From: Adineta vaga
Taxonomy: Eukaryota > Rotifera
Length of the DNA stretch: 64,000 nt
NCBI GenBank assembly: GCA_021613535.1
Contig: CP075493.1
Coordinates: 2,232,001-2,296,000 of the forward strand
Reading direction: 5' to 3'
How positions within the stretch are numbered: the stretch's first letter is position 1; each line of letters starts with the position of its first letter. The notes under the pieces were generated by a model that saw only the letters and a program-made list of their open reading frames with translations, had not been told where the DNA came from and made no database searches. Of the stretch, positions 34,783 to 47,493 are shown in pieces. The translations under genes were made by a program, and so were the position numbers.

Positions 34783-36239
34783 TTAACGAGCAAAATCCCA
34801 ACGTGATTGATCCTTTGTATCATTAGTTTCATCGGTTGATGTTTTTGGCCACCATGATGTTGTTGAATTCGATGGAGTCATTGGATTCCAAAACTAAAAG
34901 AAAAAAGAAAAGTCAATTTCATTTACTAAGGTCCAAAGTAAACAATTATAGAACATACTGAATTATTTCCTTCATTTTCTTGTTTATTTTCTGCTACATT
35001 ATCAACTGAAGGCGAATCAGTTACTGGTAAAAACTTTGGCCAATTATTGTCTGATGATTTTGTTGAATCAACAGATGAAGCAGCTACTGATGGAAATATT
35101 TCATTCCATTCGTTTCTTTGTTTTGTATGTGTAGTTAATGGTGTTGAACGTGGTGTGGCAGTTCCTAAAGCGGTTGGCCAAACTGTTGTTTCTTCTTTAG
35201 ATACTTGTCGTAATGCGAATGGATTTTGCATTCGTGTTGTTGATGGAACATTTGAACTTTGCATAGTGGTCATTGGCCATGTTGAATCATATTTTGTCGA
35301 CCAATCATTTGTTGAAAATGGTGTCCAAGGTACATTTGGTGTCGGAAAATCTTGTATCAATGTCGATGTTGCTGTAGTTGTTGTTGTTGAATTCGAAACA
35401 TTAGGCATTGGTGGTACTGTTGTAATACTGTTTTGATGATGAAGAAGATGATTAATTTGAACGAGCACATCTGGTGTACTTGGTGATTGAATTGTATCAG
35501 AAAAGAACGCTGAAGATTGTGCATTTGGTTGGTACGCAAGTTTATTAGGACGTTGTATTGGACCAGGTGAATGTTGTGGAAATGTTATTGGTTCAATACT
35601 ATAAAAGAGAGAAAAACGTTTTGTAACTTTTGGCATGATTTTATAGTATCTTTGAATCTCAAATAACTGAAATGTAAATGACGTTCGTTATATCACAAAT
35701 CAATCTTAAATACTTGCTTGCAGAACAACTGTTGGTCTTAATTTCTTCCCAGTTCAGTTAACTTTCAAATCCGTGAGTCAAAAAAAGCTGTAATTTCAAC
35801 AGAGAGAATTCCAACTTACAAACAATTTCTTCTTTCCTTCTGTCAACTGTCACTTGAAAGAAAAAACGATTTCATCCTTCTTCATTCTTATACATGCTGC
35901 TCACGTGAAGAATATTATACGCTGTTATGTGTGTGATAATCAAAAGTATCCTTTTCTCTCTCTGATAGGTTTTTTAATTTCATACTTTTCTTTAATGACA
36001 GATGTCGGTGTTGTTGATTTTTCTTGTGCACTTGTTGTCATTGCCGGTGATGATACTGATAATGACATTAACGGTGGTATATTGTTTGGTGTCGTTTTCT
36101 GTTGTGTTTGTGTTCGTTCATTCGTATCCAATTCATTTTGTAAAGCATATCGACCAAAATCTGAAAAAGAAAATCATTTCCAATATTTCATCAACAATTT
36201 CAACTCACTCGAAGGTGTAACGTAAGTTAAATCAAGCAT
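34783..36239 (-). CDS. Uncharacterised Ser/Thr/Pro-rich protein
   Basis: A four-exon model (36209-36239, 35986-36160, 34959-35598, 34783-34893) gives 318 residues, with phases agreeing at every junction. The start MLDLTYVTPSNFGRYALQNE and the end WWPKTSTDE...SRWDFAR look ordered. The rest is low-complexity, rich in Ser, Thr, Pro, Asn and Gln with scattered Trp and NPF-like motifs (MQNPFALRQ). Composition suggests a disordered adaptor, but I do not recognise the family. The intron 35599-35985 (387 nt) is long for the window; a consensus donor (GTAAGT) at about 35816 suggests a possible skipped or alternative exon there. The short first exon is inferred from phase and donor quality only. Confidence 0.55.
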
Positions 36240-36592
36240 TTTAAATTTAATTAAATGTAAGTTAAAATATTTAGGAAATAGCAGAGAATTAAAAGTTAAA
36301 TCGAGTTCTTAATTTGCGTCACTCTCTGGATGTTTTCAATTTGCTCTCATAAAAATCCCTGCCTTATATACTTTGAGATTGAGTAATGACGTAGACAGAA
36401 CGAGTAAAAACAACATTAAAAAAATATACAACACGCGTATACCAATCAACAAAATCATCGTTTTTTGAATCGTTGCCAAAGAAAAAACGAAAAAAATGTA
36501 TTCTCCCGTTCTTTCTTCCTCTTATGATTAATTTTTCACTCAACGAAAAGAAAACGGAATGTATACGTACTCTTCATTTTGATAGGTGTATA
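36240..36592. other. Intergenic spacer between TMEM131-like gene and the Ser/Thr-rich gene
   Basis: 353 nt between the TMEM131-like stop codon and the start of the uncharacterised gene, both on the minus strand. It should contain one 3' UTR and one promoter. Nothing else is visible. Confidence 0.5.
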
Positions 36593-39500
36593 TTAGCCAG
36601 CAGAGCAAGTGTTATATAGGCGATAGAAAAACTTAGAGCAAATTTTATTACCATCATCAGGAATATCAGGCTCATCCCAATCGAGATTTTCTTCGAGATC
36701 ATCGTCATCAGATCGTATTCTTTCATCTTCTCCATCACCACCAGCACCACCACGCTCCGATGGTGGTGCTGAGGAACAACGCGAACGTATGGACATTGAA
36801 CATGCTGTAGCTGCTGTTGGTAAACCGGCTGCCCATAATTGTTCTGTTAATTGACGGAAGGCTAATTCGCGATTCGTACTAAACAAAGGTGTACTATCCT
36901 GTAAACTATTTCTTTTTACTAAATTAGGAGTAGGTATAGGAGATGCATTTTTAGGAGCGGGAGGACGACGATGACGACGACGCGATGGTTTTGATGTATT
37001 TGTTGTAGGTTGAGGTGGAATTGATACCGATGACGGTGGTGTTTGATTTTCTAAAAGAAAATTCGATATAGATCATTTGTTTGCAAAGAAAAATAGCAAG
37101 TTTATGCGAACCAGGTGTTTCGGTTGTTGTTTTTTTCACTACTTGAGATTCAACAGTTGGTTCTCGACGAGAAGAAGTTCTACTTTTACCTTGCCCTTTA
37201 CTTGTCTGAACCATTTTCCATTGTCGATCTTCAATAGAATTATCTATTTCAGATGGATTTATTCGATCATAATGAGGGGAAGATTGATGTTTAGATTGAA
37301 TAGGATTAGTATCTACAACTGCTGTCGGAGTAACGTTTGATGATGTTTTCTTCGTTTTACTCGAGAGACGTCTCGATCTTGGAGCCTAGATATAAATATT
37401 TTTTGTCCTGAATTGAACGATCATATTGTTTAATGCAACATACGACAAAGGGTTCTGATTCTTCATCGGATACGGTAGATGATGAGACACCTTTTGGTGG
37501 AGCTGGAGGCTTTCGTTGATCTGATTTTTTTCTGCGTTGTTGCGGTTCTGATTGAACACTAATTCATGTTGATTCTTCGATGACTAAAGAATGTTTTATC
37601 TCTATTCCGATTCCTTTCATATTTATCATAAAAACTTACTTTCGATGGGCCGCTACTATCAGTCGTTGCTCGTCGAACTTTCTCTGGTGCTGGTTTCGGT
37701 TCGATTAATGTCGATCCAGTTGATGTTCGAGGTTTTCCTAATATTTCTTTCTTATCATTAACTGGTGTTGTTGAACGTTTCGATTTCAATTGATTCTTTG
37801 ATGATTCAGTTGTTTTCTCTTTTCTTATATCGTTGATCACAAGTGATTCAATTCGTTCGCTAAAATTGTTATCATATCAAACAGATTTTCTTGTTTAACT
37901 AAGTTTTTACCGAGTTTTTTCTTCATCTTGTACTGCTAAAGATAAATCACTAAGATCAAAGATTTTATTATTAGTCGTTTGCATGAGTTCACGCCATTCT
38001 GCACGAGTTAAATACTATTCAAATAAAAAGACAAGATATCAATCATAGAAAACAAAATCTATTAACTTACATTGTCGAATATTCGCCGTGCATCATGTCC
38101 AGCCACAAAAAATATCAGTATAAACATGATAACTAATGAACATAAACATAAATAATACGTTCGCAATTCCCAAGGAGGACGTGGAACTATTTGATAACAT
38201 GATGATAAAATACGTTGTGGAATTCGAACATGAATTGGAAATGTCATAAGACCGATATTCGTATTTAAAGTTAATGTTCGATTGACTTCATCAGTTGTAT
38301 AATCTGGTTGATAACTATTGACAAAACATCAAATTTGATGAGAAAAACTTCTTTCTTTTTTCTCGGTTTCTTACATAATTTGAAGATTATGTTTTTCATT
38401 CGATTCAATTTCGATATTAACACATATTGGAGTAGTAAAACCATATCCAAAACATCGTTCTTGATCAAATGATATATCATAGATGATTGTTTTCATATTT
38501 CCTGTATTATAAAGTGTAATCACTTTTCGTAATAATAGATTTCGATTTGAATCTAGAGGAGACATCTGTATAGAATTGAAAACGACAAAGATATATTCTA
38601 TCTACTCGAACAAAGTTTATGTTGTTTCTCATCGATAGCGATTACAATTGGAGTTATTGGAGAACTTGTTTGACGATGGCCAACTTGTAAACTACCAATG
38701 CCACCTTCGCCACGTAAGTGTATAGATTCCATAACTGTGAAATTATTTCTAATAATAAAATACATATCGTGTTTAATCGTTTGTGTTGGTCGATATGAAA
38801 CAGTAAATATCATCTGTTCTGATGGTTGAAGATAAAAATTATAAAGACCATTGATTAAATCTACTCGTTTTGACGTCTAAAAACAAGAGAATATATGCTT
38901 TTCTTCCTAAATAACTTGTCTTAGTTGAATTACTTACGGTGGAAATAGTAAAGATTTGATCGTCAATAATTTGTTTTGAACTCACTGAATCATTACTAAG
39001 AAGTTCTACTGTATAAATCACAGGATTTAATGACGGATTTGTTATAATGATATTTTGTGTCTATACAAAGATCGAATGAAACAGAGAATTTACATATAGA
39101 TATCAATATACTTTAGTGATATTAATGAATATAACTTGAAAATCAAGAATAATCGGTGCACGAGAAATTGAAGAAAACATCTGTTCTAGTACAGATGGCC
39201 AAAAGAAACCGATGGAGATTGGCAATGATATATTAGCTCGATCGGTATAGATCCATATATTTGTTTGAATTCTTTTGAACGAGAAAAAGTGATATTTGTT
39301 GTATATCGAAAATTAATAAATTTCTTCTCGATTTTCTTACTTTTGTTTTCGTACAAGTAATGTCCATTCTTTCCAAAGATTTCGAAATTGTGTAACCAAT
39401 GTATAATCCAGTTCATATGTATTCAATGCTAATACATGTTCATCCCATTGTTGTTTGAATGCAGCATGATGATTTAGACCACAAAAAACCGTCGATTCCG

Positions 39501-42500
39501 ATGGAACATTTTTACATAATGCTGTCATATCAAAACTAAGTTTACCAAGCTAAAATAAGTGATCAGAGGAAAACTTCTTTATCAATAATCTAGAAATGCT
39601 ACATAAATTATGCATACACGTTGTGTTCTATTTGGTTGAAGTTTAACACGAGTAGTCGATGCAACAGGCCAAGTGAATGCAAAACAAGATTGATGTGTTT
39701 GAAAATCCATTTGTAATACATTAACAGGTACAGAGAATTTGTTATGTAGGAATATATCTATTGTTTCAATATGATACTATAACAGATAAACGAAATAATA
39801 AAACAATAGTAAATTAATAGTTCAATACTAGAGATGCATCGATATGTAATAATGTTTTATTTGCAAATTCCAATGATCCATCGACGATTTGATAATTGAC
39901 ATTCATTCTAATAGTCTACATAAAAGGGTAAGATATTCAATAAATCAATATGAAATTGATTTTACTTGATAATTCGTTTGAAAAGTAATTGATTCATTGT
40001 GTGTTCTTGCTTGATTTCTTCCATTAATTGTCAATAAAAATACAGCACGATGTTGTTCAGGAATCACCAACTTTAAACAAACAAACAAACAAAAGATTTC
40101 ATTTATTATCATCTATTTATAATCTTACTTGAGAAATATTCTCATTTATATAGATATTATCTGGTTTAATTATTAGTTTATTATCGTTCAATGATTCCAA
40201 ATAATTCAGTTGAATGTCCGCATTCGGTAAAGTTGAATCAAACTTGTCAATATTTATATCAATTGGATTTGGATTTGTTAATACAAATGTTACTGTACGA
40301 GTTGTATTAATAGGTATACTAACAACATAAAATTCCCATGAATTATTTTCATCTTGTCGAATGCCACCATTTGTATGATCTTGTATGATATTCAACTAAA
40401 GAAAAAATAAACCAATGTTTCATATTTTTAGAGAATGAACATATGGATTAGTAAGGTTTTGTAATTGTTGAGATCATGCATACATCCTTACAGTGAGAAA
40501 TCCATTGTAGAGATAGATATCAACTGGAAAAGACGATAAATTGGTATGCACATTCATTACGGCTTGGATATTATCAAATGGGATCGATGATAACGGTTGT
40601 TGGCGGAGATTGATACATAATAATTCAATCCATTGATCAGGATATAAATATATAATAGATGAGAAATAGATAATCTACATGAATAAGTTAATTCCAAATG
40701 TGAAACAAACATGATTGTTATTTTTATTCTTACTTCGATATAGGGAGAAAGAAATTCTGAATTGTTCACTGTGATATTATATACAGAAAGTGGAATATTG
40801 TATCGATTGATAAATTTAATTGATTGACATTCTGTTTTGTTGGATGATGGAAGATAAAAACGTGTATGTTCTTTCTCATAATCCAAGGAGCCATGATAAA
40901 TAATTTCATCATATGGAATTTGTAATCTAGGTTCTTCATTATTCGATAATGTGTATATTTGAATGAAGCCCATCAAATGTTGAATATCAGTAGGAATTAA
41001 TGTTGGATGAATAGTAATTTCGGCAATTCGATTTAAACGATCGATATCAGATGGAATTGGAAGAGATTTATAAGATACGGTAAAATAGTTTTTATGTTCT
41101 TCTATCACATGTACATCCTGAAAGAGAAAAGATCAATAAATCCTATTACAATACTCGAAGCATCAATGAAATTAGCTAAGACAATATTTTGTAACAGTTC
41201 GAATAGTACAAATCGTTTATTTAACCTTCTCTATCTGATTATATCTTATTATTTAACATTGATATCAAACTAAATATGTCCTTGAAACGTCAAATATATA
41301 CATAGTCAGTAAATTATCTATTTAACTTAACAACAAACAAAACATGAATTTTTTTTGAGATGGAAAAATAGCTTTTAACAACGGTAGGTAGTACAATTGA
41401 ATAAGTTTGTCTATATGGTAAACTTACTGAAATTATCAATGGATCTAAACCATAATTGAATACATAGATTGGTATTGTTATTGGTTTCATGGTCGAATGT
41501 ATGAAACTATTTGTAGTGAATTCTAAGACATCGACATTTGAATACAGTCCATGATGCTTGGAAACATTGATTTTTACTGGTAGAATTATCAATTCAGTAA
41601 AATTCGTTTTAATAAAAACAAATCCATAAAATCGATTTAATTCAGATGCCCAATATTTGATTTTAATCACAGATTTGATTTCAAATGGTTCTAAATGCCA
41701 TTGTTCATAAAATTCAAGATTTTTTGTAATTTTATTTTTAATATTTCTCTTAGATAATAATTCGATATTTAAATTTTCGTCACTCGTATAAATTTCATTG
41801 ATATCTAACGAAGAATTGAACGGATTATAAAATCCAATGGTATATTCAAATGTAGAGTTCAATGGAATCGTAGCACTAATCAATGGATGTAAACGATGTG
41901 GATTTGATTTACTTTGACCATGCACCTTGAAATAATCGGAAGTTATCATTTGAAGAAAAAAAAACAAAAACAAAGATCAAATGTTTATTTACATTAAAAT
42001 GAACTTGTCCATGATTGGTTTTCATAGTAAATATACTTTGTGTAGTACCAATAGTTCTTGGTAGATAATAGATATCTATTGATGTATGACCACCATAAGG
42101 TTGAAGGATAGTTTGTTGAAAGAATGATGAGAATAATTGAGTTGTATTTCCTGATATTGAATGTAATTCAAGTGGTTTAGAATCATCGTTGATAATCATG
42201 ACAGTTTGCATTCGTGGAATTGCAATTGGCCTGAATTCGATATATATACAAATCCTGTGATCAATGTAACGTAACTTACTGTTCAGAAAAATGAAGATCA
42301 GGAGGATCAAATCGAATGGATAAGGATGAATCGATTGATGGCCTTGTATAATCCTGTTGTTCAATGATTCTGATTTTGTCATTATAAGATTGTAGCAAAG
42401 TTACAAGCAATTCTTTTTCTACATCATCGTTTTCTTCAAGATTCTTCAGTGATAAAGAAAAAAGACAATTTAGATAGTTTCGATTAAAATGAATAACATA

Positions 42501-42734
42501 CTACTATACGAAGATTTGAAGGTTCAGCTTCATGAATTGGTAATCGAATAATTTCTAAACGAAATATGAACAATCTACAAACTTTTCAAATTGATTTATC
42601 AAACCTTCAGTATTGTTAAACGCACTGATTATCGTTAAAAATGCTGTACATATATGTAATAGAAAGATGTAGTGTAAGATATAACAACTACTCCTTGAAG
42701 ATTGTCCATAAGTTTGAAATGTTATTGAAAACAT
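36593..42734 (-). CDS. TMEM131 family type I membrane protein (collagen secretion factor)
   Basis: About 22 exons encode roughly 1500 residues. Main exons: 42605-42734, 42502-42554, 42280-42443, 41993-42230, 41428-41925, 40734-41117, 40492-40674, 40129-40395, 39966-40070, 39829-39915, 39618-39776, 39341-39549, 39112-39271, 38938-39060, 38606-38876, 38375-38552, 38071-38314, 37911-38014, 37640-37859, (37444-37558), 37112-37385, 36593-37050. An N-terminal hydrophobic signal (YIFLLHICTAFLTIISA) precedes the hallmark IRFDPPDLHFSEQPIAIPRM, a PapD-like/Ig-like fold, and SNPHRLHPLISATIPLNSTF. Many beta-sandwich repeats follow. One TM helix (YYLCLCSLVIMFILIFFVAG) follows PPWELRT and is followed by HDARRIFDN. 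The cytoplasmic tail is basic then acidic with LDWDEPDIPDD. TMEM131 proteins bind procollagen in the ER and TRAPP at the tail. Every junction is in frame except at the 37444-37558 exon. Confidence 0.88.
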
Positions 42735-43149
42735 TGTTTATTTATAGATACAATCAGTAAAAATTATCACAGATAGTTTATATTATCTAAAGAAGAAATT
42801 CATATATAATCGTGTGAAATTTTATTTCATAAGGTTTCTTTTTCCTACACAATGATAAAGGTAAGCCAAAGTACTGTAGAAGAAATAAGAGTATTGAAGC
42901 GTAACACATTTTATACATATATACGTATTCTGTTCTTTTATACATACATATACACGTTTGTTAAGGAAAACTTTTTATTTAGCTTGGATTGGAGTGTTAC
43001 AAACGACCAATTATATATCAATGTTTGACAGGTGTGCTATGATGAGGGCGCTAGGTTATCAGTATTTTATTTCATGAATACTATCTAAAAATCACTAGAC
43101 AAAATGGTCAACATTGATTTCGATCTTGCTCGAGGGTCTCACAAAGTGA
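42735..43149. other. Intergenic: TMEM131-like 5' flank
   Basis: About 415 nt upstream of the TMEM131-like start codon, AT-rich, with no coding signal. It probably includes the promoter. Confidence 0.5.
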
Positions 43150-43510
43150 TTAAAAGTTAATCAGCACTATTGGTTGACCAGTATCAAGATGAATTTTAAA
43201 AATCATCGATACAAGACAAGGATCATCGTCTAATCTTGGTCCAACAAAACCTTGAGCAATTTTATGATTTAGTGTCGTAGACAGACAAAAAGAAGCGATA
43301 AGTCCACTAACGTTGTTTTTCATACTTTCAAGTTCGAATAGAGTCATCTCTAACCTTCAAAGAATATTAATGAAACACTCTCGTTTTCTGATAATATCGA
43401 TAATCACATACCAATATTGAGTCACGCACGACGATACAATACAGTTGAGAATGACTAAAGTAATTTTTGTAGAATAACGTTTGACGAATGGAGACTGTAC
43501 ATAAGAATAG
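43150..43510 (-). pseudogene. Degenerate ADP-ribosyltransferase (ART) fragment
   Basis: A minus-strand frame ending at 43150 reads LFELESMKNNVSGLIASF, then CLSTTLNHKIAQGFVGPRL and CLVSMIFKIHLD. This matches the central part of the bdelloid ART-TPR family: the L-M...N-GLI-F-STS segment and the (V/L)xxxFxxxI strand, seen in the neighbouring intact gene as FDQLMKTKDGFILFNNFL and LIGVLFNMSIN. A possible upstream exon (about 43433-43510) gives CVTQYW, in the place of the VTVFRG arginine motif but without the arginine. The frame stops at 43150 before the ExE region, and no N-terminal or TPR part follows. It is most likely a relic. The exact limits are uncertain. Confidence 0.55.
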
Positions 43511-44916
43511 TAGTAAAAACACAAATATTTAGGCAAGGATATGTTACGGATCTATTATTGCTATATTTGTTCATTATCTCATCGTATGGATTAGAATTTG
43601 TTATTGACAATAGATAATTTCCCAGAAACATACAGTTGCAGTAATGTTGACTGAAAAGTTGTGATTTTCTTCATGTTGATTCAAGTCAAAACTAGATTGA
43701 ATCAATTACTAGTCGGAAAATTTGATTGAAAATGCAATGGAATTAATGTACCTCGAAAACAACAATAATAATATGGTCAAATACAATACTCGTCTTCATA
43801 TATTGTCACGAAAGTTATCCATGTAAGAAATTCTAATTAATCATTGAGAATCGTGCACAGCTGGTGATTTTATTATCATTTTGATACAATAGCATTCTCG
43901 ATGTATTCTGTGGATTTCTATTCCTGATTACCTTTTTTGTATGCAATCTGATACCGTTTTCAATGCTGAAAATATAATTTATTGCACGTACTTGCTCAAT
44001 AACTATGCGCTGAAACACGCGCAATTCGTTGTGATCTTTTTCCCAACATAAAACTTGCTTTGTCAATAGATTTATGACTCATTGAATAATCGTAACAAAA
44101 CCAAGACGTAAATATATAACGTGTAAATTTCAATTGCATCACTATATACACATCAATGATGTATAATCGAAAAAAAATGAAACATCATATTTCCTTCAAC
44201 GTTAGGAAAAAAGACTTCAGTTTTTCAAAACAATATTTGCATTGTTGGTTTATAAAATTCAAGATACTCTTACGAAACTTTTTGCAAAAAATTTAATAAT
44301 CATGATACATATGACACATGTAATTCGAATGGATAAAACGAACGAACTTGAATGACAGGATATATAATCGATTGATAAAAGAATAAGGGTGTGGATCTAC
44401 GACTTATCTTACAGTTAAATGTTTCTAAAACGAATTTATTTATCATGTTTTTTTGTTTATATTCTGTACGTAATTTATCGGCGAAACCATCTTGATGTCT
44501 CTTTTTTTTATATCTATAATTGATAGTTGACATACGAAAAAATTGCTCATTGCAAAAGTCACTGATGTTGTCAATTACCATTACCTATAAACATATACCT
44601 AGCAGAATGTTTGAGAAAGAAAGGGGGAAAAAAACATGAATATTATATATAATATGATCGTATATTAAAGGATCAAAATAGCTTGATTGACGAAGCGTTA
44701 CCGTACATCAAAATATAGAGATAGAAAGAAAAAACATATTTTGCTTCAAAATAAACTGATTAGAAACTAGTACTATCACACAAGTAAAGTATTTCAGTCA
44801 TTACTGATAGACAAAATCGCTAACGCAAGCAACTGAAATCTTTATTTACCTATTCATCGATGTAATTTCTCCAAACATTTGACATTATACATTGAAAACA
44901 ATATTCAATACACATA
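43511..44916. other. Intergenic region upstream of the ART-TPR gene
   Basis: About 1.4 kb, AT-rich, with several short minus-strand frames (43833-44066, 44300-44581) that carry no recognisable motif. It may contain further decayed pieces of the ART family, but none can be supported. Confidence 0.4.
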
Positions 44917-46764
44917 ATGAGCAAGCAAAAATTAACTTCATCGTCCAGTAGTACGGATGTCTCGAAAAGCCAAAGCAAGAAAACGGTCAACTCGTCGAAG
45001 TCGACTACTCAACGTCGATCAACTGATTTACCTATGGTTCAAAATGTTCTTCTTGTTTGGCTAGATGAGAAAATCGATGAGAAAGGCAATCATTTTTGGC
45101 GTGATGCTATTGCCGAATTCCGTCGTGAGATAAATAATATTTATACATTTAAAGAAGCTGATCAATGTGTTTTATTTTTATCGAAACATAACGATGAGAA
45201 AATTTGTCTCATTGTTTCTGGTTCACTCAGTCAAAAAGTGATTCCAACAATCTATAATTTGTCTCAAGTATATTCTATATTGATCTTTTGTGATAATAAG
45301 AAACAATATAAACATTGGGCAAAGAATTGGACGAAAATTTTTGGTATCTTTACTCATTCAGCTGATATTGCAGAAGTTCTTAAAGACATGGTGGAAATGT
45401 TTGAACATGATTCGATTGGTATTAATTTCTTATCAATGAATGATGCCGATGCAGCAAAGAGAGGTGTTAATCAATTACCTTTTTCGTTTATATATCCTTC
45501 TATATTAAAAGAAATTTTATTAACCGTTCAGTTCGATGATCAATGTATCAATCAATTTGTTGATTATTGTCGTGATGTATTCGTTAAGAATGAACAAGCA
45601 TTGAATAATATGAAAGAATTTCAACGAATATATCGAGAAAAAACACCTATTTCATGGTTTACGCATAATGCATTTTTATATTCAATGCTCAATCGTGCAC
45701 TACGAATTCTTGATTTACAAATGATAATGAAATTAGATTTCTTTATTGCTGATTTACATCGTCATATTGAACAATTATATATAGAACAATATCGAACACA
45801 TCGTTCCGAAGAATTAGTAACTGTTTTTCGTGGACAAGGTCTCTCGAAAACAGACTTCGATCAATTAATGAAAACGAAAGATGGTTTTATCTTATTTAAT
45901 AACTTTCTATTCGCTAATACAAATTCTAAAATAGCTCTTGATTTTGCTCGTGATGCTGTCGAAAATCCTGATTTAATTGGAGTTTTATTTAATATGTCGA
46001 TCAATCCTTCGAAAGCATCAACACCTTTCGCTTCCATTAGTAAAGTTAGTTCGAGCCAAAACACAGAAGGTGATATTCTCGTTTCTATGTTCTCAATCTT
46101 TCGTATTCGTGATATGAAACAAATAAATGGAAATAATCGACTATGGCAAATAAATTTAATACTTCTTACGAACGATGATCCTGAACTTCGTATACCTATC
46201 GAACATGTGCACTCAGAAACGAATCCAAATTCGAAAGGATGGGGACAACTTGGCATAGCATTGATTAAAATGAACGAATTTGAAAAGGCTCGACAAGTGT
46301 ACAAAACCATGTTAGAACAAATGCCAGATGGTGAACAAAAAGCTGGTATATATCATCAACTTGGATGGATTGAAGATCAACAAGGACATCAAGATCAATC
46401 GATTGCTTATTATAAGAAATCTTTAGAAGTCTCTCAAAAGGCACTTCCTTCAGATCATCCTGACGTAGCTATGTCCTATAATAATATTGGTTTAGTATAT
46501 TATAACAAAGGCGAGTACACAAAAGCTCTTTCAGCACATCAAAAAGCACTTGCTATTCGACAAAAAGCTCTACCTGCCAATCATCCTGATTTAGCTATGT
46601 CTAATAATAATATCGGTATGGTTCATGTGAATATGGAAAACTATTCGAAAGCTGCACCATTTTGTCAACGTGCAGTACAAATCGGATTACAATCATTACC
46701 ATCAAATCATATGCATCTTCAACAGTATCGAGAACATTTTGATTTAGTTAAAAAGAAACTATAA
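44917..46764 (+). CDS. ADP-ribosyltransferase-like domain protein with TPR repeats
   Basis: A single exon encodes 615 residues. A Ser/Lys-rich start (1-40) precedes an alpha/beta N-terminal domain (about 43-160, NVLLVWLDEK to KIFGIF). An R-S-E class ART domain (about 190-415) contains VTVFRGQG with Arg305. The STS position reads F-A-N (332-334) and the ExE position reads E384-G-D386 just before ILVSMFSIFRI. At least four kinesin-light-chain-like TPRs follow (about 440-600; SYNNIGLVYYNKGEYTKAL, SNNNIGMVHVNMENYSKAA). Proteins of this build are numerous in bdelloid genomes, but their targets are unknown. Arg is kept, but the Ser/Thr and second Glu are changed, so catalysis is doubtful and the protein may be a binding scaffold. 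No intron is present, unlike nearby genes. An AATAAA follows the stop by about 25 nt. Confidence 0.9.
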   Translation: MSKQKLTSSSSSTDVSKSQSKKTVNSSKSTTQRRSTDLPMVQNVLLVWLDEKIDEKGNHFWRDAIAEFRREINNIYTFKEADQCVLFLSKHNDEKICLIVSGSLSQKVIPTIYNLSQVYSILIFCDNKKQYKHWAKNWTKIFGIFTHSADIAEVLKDMVEMFEHDSIGINFLSMNDADAAKRGVNQLPFSFIYPSILKEILLTVQFDDQCINQFVDYCRDVFVKNEQALNNMKEFQRIYREKTPISWFTHNAFLYSMLNRALRILDLQMIMKLDFFIADLHRHIEQLYIEQYRTHRSEELVTVFRGQGLSKTDFDQLMKTKDGFILFNNFLFANTNSKIALDFARDAVENPDLIGVLFNMSINPSKASTPFASISKVSSSQNTEGDILVSMFSIFRIRDMKQINGNNRLWQINLILLTNDDPELRIPIEHVHSETNPNSKGWGQLGIALIKMNEFEKARQVYKTMLEQMPDGEQKAGIYHQLGWIEDQQGHQDQSIAYYKKSLEVSQKALPSDHPDVAMSYNNIGLVYYNKGEYTKALSAHQKALAIRQKALPANHPDLAMSNNNIGMVHVNMENYSKAAPFCQRAVQIGLQSLPSNHMHLQQYREHFDLVKKKL

Positions 46765-47493
46765 GTTTTAGTTATCGTTTGACGAAAATAAAAATCAGTT
46801 AGGATAAATGATAGAACATGCGCTGCAAACATGCATGTAGAAAAGATCTAGCTTATTGACTAGTGCAAATAAATAAGAACTTCTATCTGTGAATGTATGT
46901 TATGATACGTTAAACAAGCAATGATATTTAGAGTTGTAGACATAGTTGTTTATATTGAATATGAAAGATGAAGAGAATGATGAGGATTATATGAGTGAAG
47001 AGGTTAAACATGTGGTGCTGATATGCGAATCATTCATAGGTTATATTGTGCCGCTTAACTAGTGTGAAGAGCAAAACGATGTGTGCTTTGTAGAAAAACA
47101 TTGATGGTAGTAAATGGGACTCTTATAAACAATGAGCTTTCTATATTTCTCTAAAAGGCATATATTAGCTGATTATTCTTTATTTCTATGGTTATAGTGA
47201 GACACTGTCATGATCACGTGTAACCTAATCCATCCCTTTTTTGTGATGAAAAAATGATAAACTAAGCGAGAACAACATGATCATTCGTTCTTTAACAAAA
47301 ATGAAATCATTTGTAGATATTACATCAATTCAATAGATGTCAAGAATTGATTAAAACCGATCTGTCTTGTTTTCATAGTCGTTTATTTTAAATTTAGATT
47401 CAAGGAATAAAAGTGCAAGTTAGGTAATTAAACAATTGAAAAGAGAAAGAAAATTTGTTTTATTTTTCCATCGATGTCGATCAGTTGTTTCGA
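46765..47493. other. Intergenic spacer (convergent 3' ends)
   Basis: 729 nt between the ART-TPR gene (+) and the C2 gene (-), both ending here. A poly(A)-signal-like AATAAA occurs near its left edge. No gene is visible. Confidence 0.5.
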
